Notes under the pieces: generated by a model
What the model was told of the DNA's origin: nothing
What the model saw: only the letters and a program-made list of their open reading frames with translations
The model's database searches: none
Shown: piece after piece, positions 26,423 through 37,474 of the stretch
How the letters are laid out: each line of letters begins with the position of its first letter
Numbering within the stretch: position 1 is the first letter of the stretch
Position numbers and translations under genes: made by a program
Source: Staphylococcus equorum
Lineage (GTDB): Bacteria > Bacillota > Bacilli > Staphylococcales > Staphylococcaceae
Assembly: GCF_029531845.1 (NCBI RefSeq)
Contig: NZ_JAMBPV010000013.1
Location: 1-62,881, forward strand
Direction of reading: 5' to 3'
DNA length: 62,881 nt

Positions 26423-26650
26423 AAGGTTGGGACAATAAATATCTCAGCCTCATTCATAATATTGGCAGTGGCTGACTGAATTGAAAATCCGCTTATACCA
26501 AGCTTTTAAAGAACTACTACTTCATTTATGAAGACAAGTAATTCTTATGCAAGAGCTTCAGCTTTTGTATTCATTTTCTAGTCAGCTTTGCCGGGCCAGG
26601 TTCATACGATAAAATCTTGTTAGAAACATTAGATTTCTGTCCCACTCCCG
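26423..26650 (+). repeat. Repeat family A, long copy
   Basis: About 228 bp starting AGGTTGGGACA and ending TTTCTGTCCCACTCCCG, so the ends are complementary. Shared with 41774-41959: GCTGACTGAATTGAAAAT and the inner module AAGCTTTTAAAGAACTACTA through TTCTTATGCAAGAGCTTCA. It fills most of the gap before ppx; no gene is visible in it. Confidence 0.8.
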
Positions 26651-26765
26651 AGTAATATTAAAATTATTGCTCACATTTTTTTCTAATTGTTGTAATATAA
26701 AAGTAAGAAAAGGGTAAATACAGTACAAGTAAAGTAAAATAACCTCATTTACTTAGGAGGAAATT

Positions 26766-28292
26766 ATGGAACGTATAGGATTAATAGATATTGGTTCAAA
26801 TACCATTCGACTCGTTATTTTTGAATTTGATCATAAAACAGGATTAAATGAAATATTAAACATCAAAACACCAGCAAGATTAAGCCAATATTTAACTGAA
26901 GATTTGGCTATGAATGATGACGGTATTGAAATATTAACTAAAGCATTGCGCAGTTTTAAAAAGGTTGCTGACAAGTTTAATATAGATGAATTACATCCGG
27001 TAGCAACTGCAGCCATTAGACAATCCATCAACCAAGATCAGATTATCGAACATATCAAGAAAACACTTAAAATCAACATTAAAATTATTTCAGAACAAGA
27101 AGAAGCATTTTATGGTTTTTACGCTATCACTCATACTACTGACGTTAATGACGGCGTGTCTATCGATATTGGTGGCGGTTCTACAGAAGTTACACTCTTT
27201 AAAGACAAAAAACTAATAGAATCACATAGTTTTCCATTTGGTGTTGTTACATTATCCCATCGATTCTTTGATGGCAAAGCTCATAATGATAAATCAGCAA
27301 TTAAACAGATGGAGAAATTTTTAGTTAAACAATTTGAGCAACTTTCTTGGTTAAAAAATCAAGAAATCACCCTAGTTGGTATTGGTGGTTCCGCACGTAA
27401 CGTCGCGCGCATTCATCAATCTGAACACTCATATCCTATCGGTGGTGTTCACAACTATGCAATGACTGAAGAAAATATTGATGAAGTGTACTCAATCATT
27501 AAAAAAAGTTCATATGACGATTTAAAAGATATAGATGGCCTAAGTAGAGATCGTGTAGACATTATCTTGCCCGCAGTAGCTGTCTTCAAATCATTATTTA
27601 ATAGAATTAATGCGAAGCAATTCACATTTTCTCGAAAAGGGTTGCGTGAAGGTTATGCGATGAAATTAATTTCTGAACGTCACCCTGAAGAATTTAAAAA
27701 AGAGAATATTCGTAAAGATGCTTTATACCATTTAGCTAACGAATATCGCATTGAGGAAACAAGTGCAAAACAACGTGTGAAGCTAGCACAAACCTTATTA
27801 GAACAATTAATAGCCTTTAAAAAATTAGAAGTAACTCAAAAAGAACATGAACTATTTGCTGAAGGTTCTTTCTTGTACTACTTAGGTAGATTCATTGATG
27901 CTGATTCAAGCTCACCCCACACCTATTATATTATCGCAAATTCAATGATTGATGGTTTTCCTCATGAAGATCGAGTGAAACTCGCCTTACTTGCTAGTTT
28001 TAAAAATAAGTCTTTATTGAAATTCTTTAGTCATGAAACAAAGTGGTTGCGTGGTAAAGAATTAGATAATATACAATCCCTAGGTGGCATTATCAAATTT
28101 GTTAATGCGCTTAATGTGTCTCATACGAATTCAGTTAAGCAAGTAGAATTACAACAAAATGATGATGGTTACACCTTATATGTATACTACAACGGTGAAC
28201 CTATCGCTGAAGAATATCAATCCTTGAGACAGAAAAAGCATATTGAAAAAATCTTAAAAGATGACCTTTCTATCATCTTTACAAAATCTTAA
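26766..28292 (+). CDS. ppx: Exopolyphosphatase (Ppx/GppA family)
   Basis: A 508-residue protein. The ASKHA-fold phosphate loops are GLIDIGSNTIRLVIFEF at the N-terminus and GVSIDIGGGSTEVTLF near residue 138; VGIGGSARNVARI is the third family block. The C-terminal part (about 310-508) is the HD-like helical domain of long Ppx proteins. It releases phosphate from the ends of polyphosphate (or cleaves pppGpp). It lies 67 nt upstream of ppk1 in the same direction, so synthesis and breakdown of polyphosphate are encoded together. ATG 26766 follows AGGAGGAAATT. Confidence 0.87.
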   Translation: MERIGLIDIGSNTIRLVIFEFDHKTGLNEILNIKTPARLSQYLTEDLAMNDDGIEILTKALRSFKKVADKFNIDELHPVATAAIRQSINQDQIIEHIKKTLKINIKIISEQEEAFYGFYAITHTTDVNDGVSIDIGGGSTEVTLFKDKKLIESHSFPFGVVTLSHRFFDGKAHNDKSAIKQMEKFLVKQFEQLSWLKNQEITLVGIGGSARNVARIHQSEHSYPIGGVHNYAMTEENIDEVYSIIKKSSYDDLKDIDGLSRDRVDIILPAVAVFKSLFNRINAKQFTFSRKGLREGYAMKLISERHPEEFKKENIRKDALYHLANEYRIEETSAKQRVKLAQTLLEQLIAFKKLEVTQKEHELFAEGSFLYYLGRFIDADSSSPHTYYIIANSMIDGFPHEDRVKLALLASFKNKSLLKFFSHETKWLRGKELDNIQSLGGIIKFVNALNVSHTNSVKQVELQQNDDGYTLYVYYNGEPIAEEYQSLRQKKHIEKILKDDLSIIFTKS

Positions 28293-28359
28293 AATTTATA
28301 TGATAAGTTATACGTAGCAAAATACAATATTCAGACTACAACGAGGTGTAATTAGAGTT

Positions 28360-30525
28360 ATGCATAGAAATTTGGGAGCAAAAGATTTGAACTTACCACA
28401 ATACTATAATAATAGAGAACTAAGTTGGTTAGATTTTAACTATCGCGTATTACAAGAAGCAAGTGATAAAAACAATCCATTGCTTGAACAACTTAATTTT
28501 GTTTCGATATTTAGTTCGAATTTAGATGAGTTCTTTATGGTACGAGTAGCTGGTTTACAAGATCAAGTCAAAATGGGTTATGACAAACCGGAAAATAAAG
28601 CCCAATTAACACCAAAACAACAACTTAACCAAATCAATATCAAAAACAAACAAAACGTCGACTTACAATATAAGCGTTATAACGAATTGGTAGAGGTTTT
28701 ACGTCAACACAAAGTTGAAATTGTTCAACCGGATGAATTACCTGAATCGTTATTATCTCAATTACAATCAGAATTCAAAACTGGTATTTTACCAACGTTA
28801 ACTCCATTAGGGATAGATGCCTATCATCCTTTCCCAAAACTAAATAATAAAAGCCTGAATATCTTTGTTGATATAGATACTGAAGATGCGATCAACTCTG
28901 CAATTGTTCAAATACCTTCTTTAATACCAAGGTTTTATTCATTAAATAAAGGTGATAAACAATATATTATTATGGTAGAGGACATCATCACATATTTTAT
29001 TAATGACTTATTTAGCGGATATGAAGTACTAAATACTTTTACCTTTAGAATTACTAGAAATGCTGATTTGACTATACATGAAGACGGTGCGGAAGACTTA
29101 CTTATTGAAATCGAAAGGTTCTTAAAGGAACGTAAACGTGGTACTGCCGTACGTTTAGAAGTGGATGGTCGATTCGCCACGCATGAAGATATTGTGTGGA
29201 TTATGAACCAAGTTGAAGTACATGATGATGAAGTTTATTTTTTAGACGGCCCCTTAGATTTAACGATGCTATCTAATTTAGTTGATCACTTATCTAATAA
29301 ATTGAAACACTTAAAATACAAAAAATACGTGCCACAAACGCCACAATCTTTAGGTAATAATAATGTGTTTGATTTGTCGTTGAAAAAAGATATATTCTTC
29401 CATCATCCTTTCGAATCGTTTGAACCTATTGTCGACTTCATACGCGAAGCCGCTGAAGATCCAGATACAATTGCAATAAAACAAACGCTTTATCGTGTAA
29501 GTAAAGATTCTCCAATTATTAATAGCTTGAAAACTGCTGCTGAAAATGGGAAACAAGTTACCGTACTCGTTGAATTGAAAGCACGTTTTGATGAAGAAAA
29601 TAATGTGCATTGGGCAAGAATGTTAGAAGATGCTGGCTGTCATGTTATTTATGGTATGACTCATTTAAAAACGCATAGTAAAATTGCGCTTGTAGTTAAA
29701 CGTATCAATAATAAACTCACTTCGTTTATTCATTTAGGAACTGGAAACTATAATGATAAAACTGCTAAATTATATACGGATATGGGATTAATTACTACAA
29801 ACGATGCAATTGCTGAAGATGCACTAAACTTTTTCAATTATCTTAGTGGTTATTCAGTCAAACCTGTTTACAACAAACTCATCGTTGCACCATTTGATAT
29901 CAGAGACGTCTTCTTAGCTCGCATTGACAATGAAATTCAAACACATCACAAACATGGTAACGGTAATATTATAATGAAGATGAACTCTTTAACAGATAAA
30001 GATATTATTCTTAAATTATTTGAAGCGTCTTGCGCAGGTGTTAAGGTTCAACTTATTATTCGTGGTATTTGTTGTCTTAAACCAGGCATCCCGGGTATTA
30101 GTGAAAATATAGAAGTTGTAAGCATCGTAGGTCGCTTTTTAGAACATTCACGTATTTACTATTTCCATAATAATGGAGATGAAAAAATCTATTTATCTTC
30201 TGCAGATGCCATGACGCGTAACATGATTAAACGTGTAGAAATCTTATTTCCTGTTGAAGACAAAGTAATTGCCAAACGTTTATTAGATTATATGAACCTT
30301 CAGTTATCTGATAATCAAAAAGGACGTTTTCAAGACTCACATGGACGCTATCATTACATCAAAAATAACTTGTCACCATTAAATTCTCAAGCTTATTTGA
30401 TGAAGGAAGCGGTGAATTATGGTCAACAACTTCAAGATGAAGCATCCCAACCACAACCTCATATTGTATCAGCCAATTCGCCTCAAGGTTGGTTCTCTAA
30501 AATACGGAGCACATTCAAAAAATAA
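28360..30525 (+). CDS. ppk1: Polyphosphate kinase 1
   Basis: A 721-residue enzyme with all PPK1 domains: N-terminal [17 protein letters not shown] and [15 protein letters not shown], then the head domain and two phospholipase-D-like catalytic domains. The autophosphorylated His is in [13 protein letters not shown] (near residue 438) and the second conserved His is in [11 protein letters not shown] (near 597). It makes polyphosphate reversibly from ATP. Start ATG 28360; the ribosome site is GAGGTG upstream. A strong terminator follows. Together with ppx it forms a polyphosphate operon. Confidence 0.93.
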   Translation: MHRNLGAKDLNLPQYYNNRELSWLDFNYRVLQEASDKNNPLLEQLNFVSIFSSNLDEFFMVRVAGLQDQVKMGYDKPENKAQLTPKQQLNQINIKNKQNVDLQYKRYNELVEVLRQHKVEIVQPDELPESLLSQLQSEFKTGILPTLTPLGIDAYHPFPKLNNKSLNIFVDIDTEDAINSAIVQIPSLIPRFYSLNKGDKQYIIMVEDIITYFINDLFSGYEVLNTFTFRITRNADLTIHEDGAEDLLIEIERFLKERKRGTAVRLEVDGRFATHEDIVWIMNQVEVHDDEVYFLDGPLDLTMLSNLVDHLSNKLKHLKYKKYVPQTPQSLGNNNVFDLSLKKDIFFHHPFESFEPIVDFIREAAEDPDTIAIKQTLYRVSKDSPIINSLKTAAENGKQVTVLVELKARFDEENNVHWARMLEDAGCHVIYGMTHLKTHSKIALVVKRINNKLTSFIHLGTGNYNDKTAKLYTDMGLITTNDAIAEDALNFFNYLSGYSVKPVYNKLIVAPFDIRDVFLARIDNEIQTHHKHGNGNIIMKMNSLTDKDIILKLFEASCAGVKVQLIIRGICCLKPGIPGISENIEVVSIVGRFLEHSRIYYFHNNGDEKIYLSSADAMTRNMIKRVEILFPVEDKVIAKRLLDYMNLQLSDNQKGRFQDSHGRYHYIKNNLSPLNSQAYLMKEAVNYGQQLQDEASQPQPHIVSANSPQGWFSKIRSTFKK

Positions 30526-30542
30526 TCTAATACATTAAATAA

Positions 30543-30581
30543 AGCGCTGAATACTCACTTTCAAATGGAGCATTCAGCGCT
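30543..30581. terminator. Bidirectional terminator after ppk1
   Basis: AGCGCTGAAT (30543-30552) pairs perfectly with ATTCAGCGCT (30572-30581), followed by ATTTATT on the plus side. It separates ppk1 from the convergent gene at 30627-31490. Confidence 0.8.
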
Positions 30582-30626
30582 ATTTATTGTGCCCTTTTTC
30601 CATACAATATTACTCACCATTATATA

Positions 30627-31490
30627 TTAATAGTGATTCCATACATATTTATAAAGTTTAGACATCACCCACTTGTGTATCGGAGCTTGTGATAATAAAT
30701 ATAACCCCCAAGGCAATGCGGGTTCATAATGATTTAAACCAATCACACATCTGTAACTTGATTCTGATGTCCTAAATTCGAGCATTGCATCTTTTTCTCC
30801 TTTTCTGCTTACTAGTAAACCACCTGTTACTTTTAAAATGAACTTGGTTGGTGAGCTGTATGCTTTTTCCATTTTTATTAATGGATATGGAAGGAACTTC
30901 AAGCTAATTTCAAAGCGTTGCTCTGTTTGCTTTATTCGAATCCATCCTAAACTACATTCTTTTAAATACTGCTCATACATGTCAACAAGTTGTATGGCAT
31001 TGATTTCTTTTGTAAGTAACATATGTTGAAAGGAATAGACTTTTTTATATTTATTTTGCATACATCTCGAACATTTACTTATCCTATTTATAATTTTAGA
31101 TGCTGACATATCGATTACTTTGACGTTTTGTGAATCAAATATGTTCTCAAAATGATTATTATACTTTTTTTCCACGTTCAATATGTGAATTTTCTTGTCA
31201 TTACGAGAAGGTAAGGCGTGCAATATATTTTCAATAGCCCATACATGCATACTATGCGAATGTCCTTGTAGATATGCATTGGGAAGCGCCGTTTTATTAG
31301 TTATATATATAATATGATGCATTTGTTTTAAAGTATGTTGCAATGCATAAGTTTGGAACACATTTGTTGCCATAAAAACACTATTCAGATGCGCAATATT
31401 GTTATTCGTATAGACTTCATGATGCTTTTGTAATTTTTTAATTACTTGATTACCTAAATGACAATTCGCACCAAATATAAACACTTTCAT
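30627..31490 (-). CDS. Rossmann-fold protein with DUF2867-like C-terminus, unknown function
   Basis: A 287-residue protein. It begins like an atypical SDR/NmrA protein (VFIFGANCHLGNQVIKKLQKHHEV, with a GxxxxxG dinucleotide loop), but the middle has lost the usual catalytic pattern. The C-terminal part, AMLEFRTSESSYRCVIGL followed by PALPWGLYLLSQAPIHKWVMSKL, resembles DUF2867 (fatty-acid/polyketide-like domain found after NmrA domains). A CSRCMQ segment (about residues 137-142) is unusual. Function unknown; not linked to neighbours, being convergent with ppk1 and divergent from dsdA. Confidence 0.6.
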   Translation of the reverse strand: MKVFIFGANCHLGNQVIKKLQKHHEVYTNNNIAHLNSVFMATNVFQTYALQHTLKQMHHIIYITNKTALPNAYLQGHSHSMHVWAIENILHALPSRNDKKIHILNVEKKYNNHFENIFDSQNVKVIDMSASKIINRISKCSRCMQNKYKKVYSFQHMLLTKEINAIQLVDMYEQYLKECSLGWIRIKQTEQRFEISLKFLPYPLIKMEKAYSSPTKFILKVTGGLLVSRKGEKDAMLEFRTSESSYRCVIGLNHYEPALPWGLYLLSQAPIHKWVMSKLYKYVWNHY

Positions 31491-31643
31491 TGTTATCGCT
31501 CCTATTTACGCTCTAGTTGATAATTGATTTGATATTTTTTAAAAACGACAGACCAAATGATATCATTCGTATTATTCGCATTTTAACACACTATTTTTGC
31601 TATAATTAATAAATGAAGGATTTCGTATTATAGGAGGATTTTT

Positions 31644-32945
31644 ATGCTTGAATTAGAAAAATTAAAACAAACCTTCCCTTTAATTAATGATATGCAACAA
31701 TACAAACCTATCTTTTGGGAAAATCCAAAGTTCCGTCAAGTTGAAACGCTCCCTTTTTCAATAGCAGATATTGAAGATGCAGCATTACGTCTCGAACGGT
31801 TTAGCGGTTATATACGTAAAGTATTTCCTGAAACAGAAAAAGACCATGGGTTAATTGAATCACCATTAAAACCCATACCTTTTATGCACAACCATCTTGC
31901 TCAAACAGAACAATATGGAGCTAACGGGAAATTATGGCTTAAATGTGATAGTCATCTTGCTATCTCAGGTTCTATCAAAGCCCGAGGTGGTATTTATGAA
32001 GTACTTAAACTGGCTGAAACGATAGCAATGGAGCATGGTGGCCTCAAATGGACAGATGATTATAGTATTCTAGATGACTCCTATTATAAATCATTGTTCA
32101 GTAATTATAATGTCTCAGTGGGCTCTACTGGCAACTTAGGTTTAAGTATAGGTATCATGAGTGCCAAGCTTGGTTTCAGCGTTACTGTGCACATGTCTAG
32201 TGATGCCCGTCAATGGAAAAAAGACTTGCTGCGTGCGCGTGGTGTAGAAGTCGTGGAACATCAATCTGATTATCAATTTGCAGTTGCTGAAGGTAGAAAA
32301 AGTGCAGAAAATGATGCATCCTGTCATTTTGTTGATGATGAAGGTTCCGCTGATTTATTCTTAGGCTATACTGTAGCTGCATTACGCCTAAAAACGCAAT
32401 TAGATAGTCAAAATATTCAAGTAGATGCTGACCACCCACTTTTCGTCTATTTACCATGTGGCGTTGGTGGTGGTCCTGGTGGTGTTGCTTTTGGATTAAA
32501 AACAGTCTTGGGTGAACATGTTTATTGCGTTTTTGCCGAACCGACACATGCACCCTGTATGTTACTAGGTATGATGACACAATTGCATGATGAAATTTCA
32601 GTCACTGATATTGGGTTAGACGGTCGTACAGATGCAGATGGTCTTGCTGTGTCGCGCCCTTCCCGTTTAGTCGGTCAAATCATGAACACACTTTTATATG
32701 GCGCATTTACAGTTGATGATAAACAAATGTATCGTTACTTATATATATTAAGTGAGAAAGAAGATATCTTTATCGAACCATCTGCCGCTTCTGGTTTTGC
32801 TGGCATTGCTGAAGCTACAAAACACGCTAAAAACAAAGCTATTCATATAGAAAATGCCAACCACATCGTGTGGGCTACTGGTGGAAACATGGTGCCAAAA
32901 GACGAAATGATGAAATATGTGGCTTATGGTCAAAGTTTAATTTAA
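31644..32945 (+). CDS. dsdA: D-serine ammonia-lyase
   Basis: A 433-residue PLP enzyme converting D-serine to pyruvate and ammonia. The PLP lysine is Lys112 in [14 protein letters not shown]; phosphate-binding loops are [20 protein letters not shown] and [16 protein letters not shown]; the late block is [11 protein letters not shown] with WATGGNMVP. Length and order match DsdA rather than threonine dehydratase. No dsdC regulator or dsdX transporter is adjacent. D-serine is abundant in urine, and dsdA is known from S. saprophyticus as a tolerance factor. ATG 31644 follows AGGAGG. Confidence 0.93.
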   Translation: MLELEKLKQTFPLINDMQQYKPIFWENPKFRQVETLPFSIADIEDAALRLERFSGYIRKVFPETEKDHGLIESPLKPIPFMHNHLAQTEQYGANGKLWLKCDSHLAISGSIKARGGIYEVLKLAETIAMEHGGLKWTDDYSILDDSYYKSLFSNYNVSVGSTGNLGLSIGIMSAKLGFSVTVHMSSDARQWKKDLLRARGVEVVEHQSDYQFAVAEGRKSAENDASCHFVDDEGSADLFLGYTVAALRLKTQLDSQNIQVDADHPLFVYLPCGVGGGPGGVAFGLKTVLGEHVYCVFAEPTHAPCMLLGMMTQLHDEISVTDIGLDGRTDADGLAVSRPSRLVGQIMNTLLYGAFTVDDKQMYRYLYILSEKEDIFIEPSAASGFAGIAEATKHAKNKAIHIENANHIVWATGGNMVPKDEMMKYVAYGQSLI

Positions 32946-32990
32946 TATGTTGAATTGTCAGTAACTGACTGATGTTTAGTCAGCCTATTA

Positions 32991-33038
32991 GGAGCGAGAC
33001 AGAAATCTAATTTCAATTTTTGATTTCTGTCTCGCTCC
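32991..33038 (+). terminator. Terminator of dsdA, repeat A type ends
   Basis: A perfect 17-base stem, GGAGCGAGACAGAAATC (32991-33007) with GATTTCTGTCTCGCTCC (33022-33038), then TTTTTAAT. The arm contains GACAGAAATCTAAT, which is also the end of repeat A copies at 54236-54402 and 26423-26650. Confidence 0.85.
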
Positions 33039-33121
33039 TTTTTAATAACTTTTTCATATTTCTTTAATATGCAGTTTTTAGATACATAGTTTAAATCAAA
33101 TCACTATTTTCTGAATATTTA

Positions 33122-33150
33122 TTGAATTTAAAAAATAACTATGTTAAAGT
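33122..33150 (+). promoter_or_regulatory. Candidate his operon promoter
   Basis: TTGAAT (33122-33127) and TAAAGT (33145-33150) with a 17 nt spacer, 67 nt upstream of hisZ. I find no T-box, attenuator or obvious leader peptide in this gap. Confidence 0.35.
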
Positions 33151-33216
33151 ATTCTTTATCAATCCACTTTAGTTCGGTAGAGTAACAAAGTAAAAAAGAC
33201 AAAGGATGGTCATATT

Positions 33217-34032
33217 ATGAATACAACGACACTTATTAACAACAAAGAATTTGAATTAGCCTTTTTAAAACATTTTCAGCAAGCTGAATTCAAACTCGTA
33301 GATTTCAGTTTTATCGAATCACTGTCATGGCAAACACTTACAACAGACGATTTGCAACAAATGACTGAGCGCAGTTTCTGGCAACATGACCATCATATCT
33401 TTGCATTACGCAATGATTTTACCGATCAATTATTACGTTATTACAGTAATTATCCACCACAATATCAAAGTGTTGCTTACACTGGCCCTATTGTTCGTGA
33501 TAATGAAGTTTATACTCAACTAGGTATCGAACATTACAATCCAACAATTACAGACATGCAAAACGACTTCACCACTTTTTATGACTACATCAAAACAACA
33601 TTAAATGATGATATTGATTTTGTGATTTTAGGTCATTATCAACTGATAGATTTACTTTTATCGCCTAAAGAACAAACCGAAGATGTATTGAAACTCATAC
33701 AGGAACGCAATATTTCAGAACTTACATCTCAATTAGGTATAGCGCATCCCGTTGTTCAACTACTCACTACCAAGACAACAGAACAACTTGATTTATTAAG
33801 TCAGCTATTTCCACATGATCATCGAACAATACAGGCATTACGCCGATGGGAACAGTGGTTTAAATCTCAAGATATTACTGATATTCACTTAGATATCACG
33901 CCACAACCACCACGTTCTTATTACAAAGGTGCTTTTATGAGATGTCATCTTAAAAATAATAAATCACAACAACTTACAGGTGGTTTTTACAAAGGTGAAT
34001 TAGAAGGCTTTGGACTTGGATTTATACTTTAA
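33217..34032 (+). CDS. hisZ: ATP phosphoribosyltransferase regulatory subunit HisZ
   Basis: A 271-residue protein with a class II aminoacyl-tRNA synthetase-like fold that partners short-form HisG. It is short for the family (often about 390), which is usual in staphylococci as far as I recall. Weak family motifs: YTGPIVRDNE (motif 2-like region VAYTGPIVRD) and a final GGFYKGELEGFGLGF (glycine-rich synthetase-like end). The identification rests strongly on being directly before a short hisG. First gene of hisZGDCBHAFIE. Confidence 0.8.
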   Translation: MNTTTLINNKEFELAFLKHFQQAEFKLVDFSFIESLSWQTLTTDDLQQMTERSFWQHDHHIFALRNDFTDQLLRYYSNYPPQYQSVAYTGPIVRDNEVYTQLGIEHYNPTITDMQNDFTTFYDYIKTTLNDDIDFVILGHYQLIDLLLSPKEQTEDVLKLIQERNISELTSQLGIAHPVVQLLTTKTTEQLDLLSQLFPHDHRTIQALRRWEQWFKSQDITDIHLDITPQPPRSYYKGAFMRCHLKNNKSQQLTGGFYKGELEGFGLGFIL

Positions 34033-34051
34033 ATAAAAGGGAGAGAAGATC

Positions 34052-34669
34052 ATGCTTACTGTAGCTTTAGCAAAAGGAAGATTACTTAAAAGCTTCATTG
34101 CTTATTTGAATGAGGTAAATGAACAAGAACTTGTACGAGCGTTAGAACAGAGAGAACGTCAGTTACTCATCTCTGTAGGAGAAATCCAATTTGTTTTAGT
34201 TAAAGGAAGCGATGTCCCTATTTATGTTGAACAGGGCGTTGCAGATGTTGGAATCGTAGGTAGTGACATTTTAGAGGAAGGTAATTACACAATCAATAAT
34301 TTACTTGATTTACCTTTTGGGGCTTGTCACTTTGCATTAGCAGCTAAACCAAATACAACTACTTTTACGAAGGTAGCTACCTCTTATACTAAAACAGCTA
34401 GAAAATATTTTGAAGCCCAAGGATTAGATGTAGAATTAGTTAAACTATCTGGTTCTATCGAATTGGCATGTTTAGTCGATATGGTCGATGGTATTGTAGA
34501 TATCGTCCAAACAGGCACCACTTTAAAATCGAATGGCCTAGTTGAAAAAGATACAATTAAAAACATTAATGCTAAATTAATTACAAATAAACAATCTTAT
34601 TTTAAAAAATCAGCCGAGATAGACGATTTTATACAAACATTGGAGGTGTCTCTCATTGATTATAAATAA
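34052..34669 (+). CDS. hisG: ATP phosphoribosyltransferase, short form
   Basis: A 205-residue catalytic subunit for the first step of histidine synthesis (ATP plus PRPP). The start [14 protein letters not shown], the block [21 protein letters not shown] and the PRPP loop [15 protein letters not shown] are diagnostic. The regulatory C-terminal ACT-like domain of long HisG is missing, consistent with dependence on HisZ. GGGAGAG precedes ATG 34052. It overlaps the hisD start by 14 nt. Confidence 0.93.
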   Translation: MLTVALAKGRLLKSFIAYLNEVNEQELVRALEQRERQLLISVGEIQFVLVKGSDVPIYVEQGVADVGIVGSDILEEGNYTINNLLDLPFGACHFALAAKPNTTTFTKVATSYTKTARKYFEAQGLDVELVKLSGSIELACLVDMVDGIVDIVQTGTTLKSNGLVEKDTIKNINAKLITNKQSYFKKSAEIDDFIQTLEVSLIDYK

Positions 34670-35921
34670 AGCTACATTTTTAAAAGAATATTTAAATCAA
34701 TCTGCATTAAATGAAGGATTATATCCTCTAGTTAAGGATATTTGTGACAATGTAAAGCTTCAAGGTGACCAAGCTTTAAAAGCTTATAACCAACAACTTG
34801 ATCACGTGGAGACATCAGAACTTGAAATTCCTTATGAAGCTTTAGAAATGGCTTATAATCGCATTGACGATACGTTACGTGATGCGCTTCAGCAAAGTCA
34901 CAGTCGTATCAAAACTTATCAAACTTCTATTAAATCAACAGAACAACAAGGTTCAAATGAATGTTATGAAATGTATCATCCATTAGAACGTGTCGGTGTA
35001 TATGTACCGGGGGGTAAAGCAAGCTACCCTTCAACTGTGTTAATGACTGTCACATTAGCTAAGGTAGCTGGCGTTAAAAATATTTTTGTTGTCACACCAC
35101 CGCAAGCCCAAGGATTACCTGATATTGTTTTAGCAGCTTGCTATATTGCAGGTGTCGATAGAGTATTCCAGGTTGGTGGCGCACAAAGTATCGCAGCTCT
35201 TGCTTATGGTACAGAAACAATACCAAAAGTAGATAAAATTGTAGGTCCCGGCAATCAGTATGTTGCCTATGCAAAAAAATATCTCTTCGGTCAAGTAGGT
35301 ATTGATCAAATTGCTGGTCCAAGTGAAATCGCCTTAATTATAGATGAAACAGCTGACTTAGATGCTGTAACTTATGATGTGTTTGCTCAAGCAGAACACG
35401 ATGAACTTGCGAGAACGTTTGTGATTAGTGAAAATAAAGAGTTATTACAGCAACTCGAACAACGCATCCAACAAACTTTAAGCCAAATTGAACGCCAACC
35501 TATCGTTCAAGCAAGCTTAGCAAACAATCATTTTTTAATTACAGTAGATAATTTTAATGAAGCCTGTGATTTAATGAATCAAATAGCGCCAGAACACGCT
35601 TCTATTCAAACAGCTTCACCACGTGATTATCTAACTCACGTCCGTTATGTAGGGGCACTATTCTTAGGACATTATTCTCCTGAAGTTATCGGTGATTATG
35701 TAGCCGGACCGAGTCATGTCTTACCGACCAATCAAACTGCGAGATTTACCAATGGTTTATCCGTTAATGACTTTTTAACACGTCATTCTGTGATTGATTT
35801 ATCTGAATCTACGTTTGAAAAAATTGAGGGTTCTGCTCGTAAGCTCGCTCATACTGAACAACTATATAACCATGAGCAATCTATAGAAATCAGATCACCA
35901 AAGGAGCCACGTAATGATTAG
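34656..35921 (+). CDS. hisD: Histidinol dehydrogenase
   Basis: A 421-residue zinc enzyme for the last two oxidations to histidine. Family blocks are [58 protein letters not shown] and [17 protein letters not shown] (zinc and substrate ligands). The start codon is TTG 34656, with GGAGGT 8 nt upstream inside the end of hisG; no ATG fits. It overlaps hisC by 8 nt. Confidence 0.93.
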   Translation: MIINKATFLKEYLNQSALNEGLYPLVKDICDNVKLQGDQALKAYNQQLDHVETSELEIPYEALEMAYNRIDDTLRDALQQSHSRIKTYQTSIKSTEQQGSNECYEMYHPLERVGVYVPGGKASYPSTVLMTVTLAKVAGVKNIFVVTPPQAQGLPDIVLAACYIAGVDRVFQVGGAQSIAALAYGTETIPKVDKIVGPGNQYVAYAKKYLFGQVGIDQIAGPSEIALIIDETADLDAVTYDVFAQAEHDELARTFVISENKELLQQLEQRIQQTLSQIERQPIVQASLANNHFLITVDNFNEACDLMNQIAPEHASIQTASPRDYLTHVRYVGALFLGHYSPEVIGDYVAGPSHVLPTNQTARFTNGLSVNDFLTRHSVIDLSESTFEKIEGSARKLAHTEQLYNHEQSIEIRSPKEPRND

Positions 35922-36918
35922 AATTAACAAAAATGAAAGTCCACTTCGTCCATTATCTGATTCACAATTGGCAACAATTATTCAAGAAGCAACATTTAAT
36001 TTCTATCCAGATGACGAGTATGAACGTTTTAAAGCAGCTTACGCAAATTATTATAACCTTTCAGCTGAACAAATTATTGCAGGTAATGGTTCTGATGAAT
36101 TAATTCAAAAATTAATGCTGATTATGCCAGAAGGCCCAGCACTTACATTGAACCCAGATTTTTTCATGTATCAAGCCTATGCTTATCAAGTTGATCGTCC
36201 AATTGAATTTGTGAATGCTGAACCAGATTTATCATTCGATTTGGAACGTATTTTGCAACGTATAGATGAAGTTCAGCCAGCGTTCTTTATCATGAGTAAT
36301 CCGCACAATCCGTCAGGCAAGCAATATAGCCTGACGTTCTTAAAAGCAATTGGAGATAAAATGAAGACATTAGGTGGTTATTTCATAATAGATGAGGCTT
36401 ATTTAGATTTTGGTGATACTTATCAAATAGAGATGCAACCGCACATTTTACAAATGCGTACACTTTCAAAAGCCTTTGGCATCGCTGGATTAAGATTAGG
36501 CATGCTCATTAGTACGCCCGAAACGATTCAAGAAATTAAAAGGATTGAACACCCTTATCCATTAAATACAATTACACTGCATATTGCTTTATATATGTTT
36601 GAACATACTGAAATGCTTAACAATTTTATAATTCATCAAAGACAACTTGCTATGAAATTACGCAATATGTTTGATGACTTAGTATCAGATATCATGGTCG
36701 TATTTCCTTCCTCGACTAACTTTGTTTTAACAAAAGGGACTGCAGCACAAAGTTTAGGTACATATATTAAAGCGCACGGTTTTCTACCTAGAGTCTATGA
36801 CGAAAACGAAATGGCTGACTATGTTCGTTATTCTATAGCTACAGATGAACAATTAGATGAATTAGAAACAATCATTAAAAATTGGAGGTCTCAATATGAT
36901 TTATCAAAAATCACGTAA
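35914..36918 (+). CDS. hisC: Histidinol-phosphate aminotransferase
   Basis: A 334-residue PLP aminotransferase (fold type I). The PLP lysine lies in MRTLSKAFGIAGLRLG; the segments [34 protein letters not shown] and IIDEAYLDF are characteristic. It converts imidazole-acetol phosphate and glutamate to histidinol phosphate. Overlaps hisB by 23 nt. Confidence 0.92.
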   Translation: MIRINKNESPLRPLSDSQLATIIQEATFNFYPDDEYERFKAAYANYYNLSAEQIIAGNGSDELIQKLMLIMPEGPALTLNPDFFMYQAYAYQVDRPIEFVNAEPDLSFDLERILQRIDEVQPAFFIMSNPHNPSGKQYSLTFLKAIGDKMKTLGGYFIIDEAYLDFGDTYQIEMQPHILQMRTLSKAFGIAGLRLGMLISTPETIQEIKRIEHPYPLNTITLHIALYMFEHTEMLNNFIIHQRQLAMKLRNMFDDLVSDIMVVFPSSTNFVLTKGTAAQSLGTYIKAHGFLPRVYDENEMADYVRYSIATDEQLDELETIIKNWRSQYDLSKIT

Positions 36919-37474
36919 CACTGCCGAAACACAATTGAGTATTTCACTCGCAGACGATAATCGTACAAGTAAAATTGATACTGGTGTGGGTTTTCTAGAT
37001 CATATGCTCACCCTCTTTACTTTTCACAGCAAATTGTCAATTACAATAGAAGCAAAAGGTGATACTGAAGTCGATGATCATCATGTAACCGAAGACATTG
37101 GTATCGTGCTTGGTCAATTATTATTAGAATTAGTTAAAGAACGCAAAAGTTTTCAACGCTACGGCGTAAGCTATATTCCTATGGATGAAACACTTGCTCG
37201 TACAGTTGTAGATATCAGTGGTCGTCCTTATTTATCATTTAATGCAAACTTAAGTAAAGAAAAAGTAGGTACATTTGACACAGAGCTAGTAGATGAATTC
37301 TTTCGTGCATTAGTGATTAACGCACGATTAACAACACATATTGATTTATTGCGTGGTGGCAATACGCATCACGAAATCGAAGGCATTTTCAAATCATTTG
37401 CACGTGCACTAAAAGAAGCATTAGCAAGTAACGATTCAGAAGGCATCCCCTCTTCTAAGGGTGTGATTGAATGA
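36896..37474 (+). CDS. hisB: Imidazoleglycerol-phosphate dehydratase
   Basis: A 192-residue Mn enzyme of the stand-alone type (no fused histidinol phosphatase). The metal-binding motifs are GVGFLDHMLTLF, VDDHHVTEDIG and THHEIEGIFKSFARAL (His clusters). ATG 36896 follows GGAGG within the end of hisC. Ends with ATGA overlap into hisH. Confidence 0.93.
   Translation: MIYQKSRNTAETQLSISLADDNRTSKIDTGVGFLDHMLTLFTFHSKLSITIEAKGDTEVDDHHVTEDIGIVLGQLLLELVKERKSFQRYGVSYIPMDETLARTVVDISGRPYLSFNANLSKEKVGTFDTELVDEFFRALVINARLTTHIDLLRGGNTHHEIEGIFKSFARALKEALASNDSEGIPSSKGVIE

Noticed and set aside
32197..32580. 127-codon His/Gln-rich frame antisense to dsdA
   Set aside because: Composition is that of a reverse-complement frame; dsdA covers it fully.
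33039..33216. Possible T-box or attenuator ahead of the his operon
   Set aside because: No AGGGUGGNACCGCG-like T-box sequence, no paired terminator/antiterminator and no His-rich leader peptide could be found.
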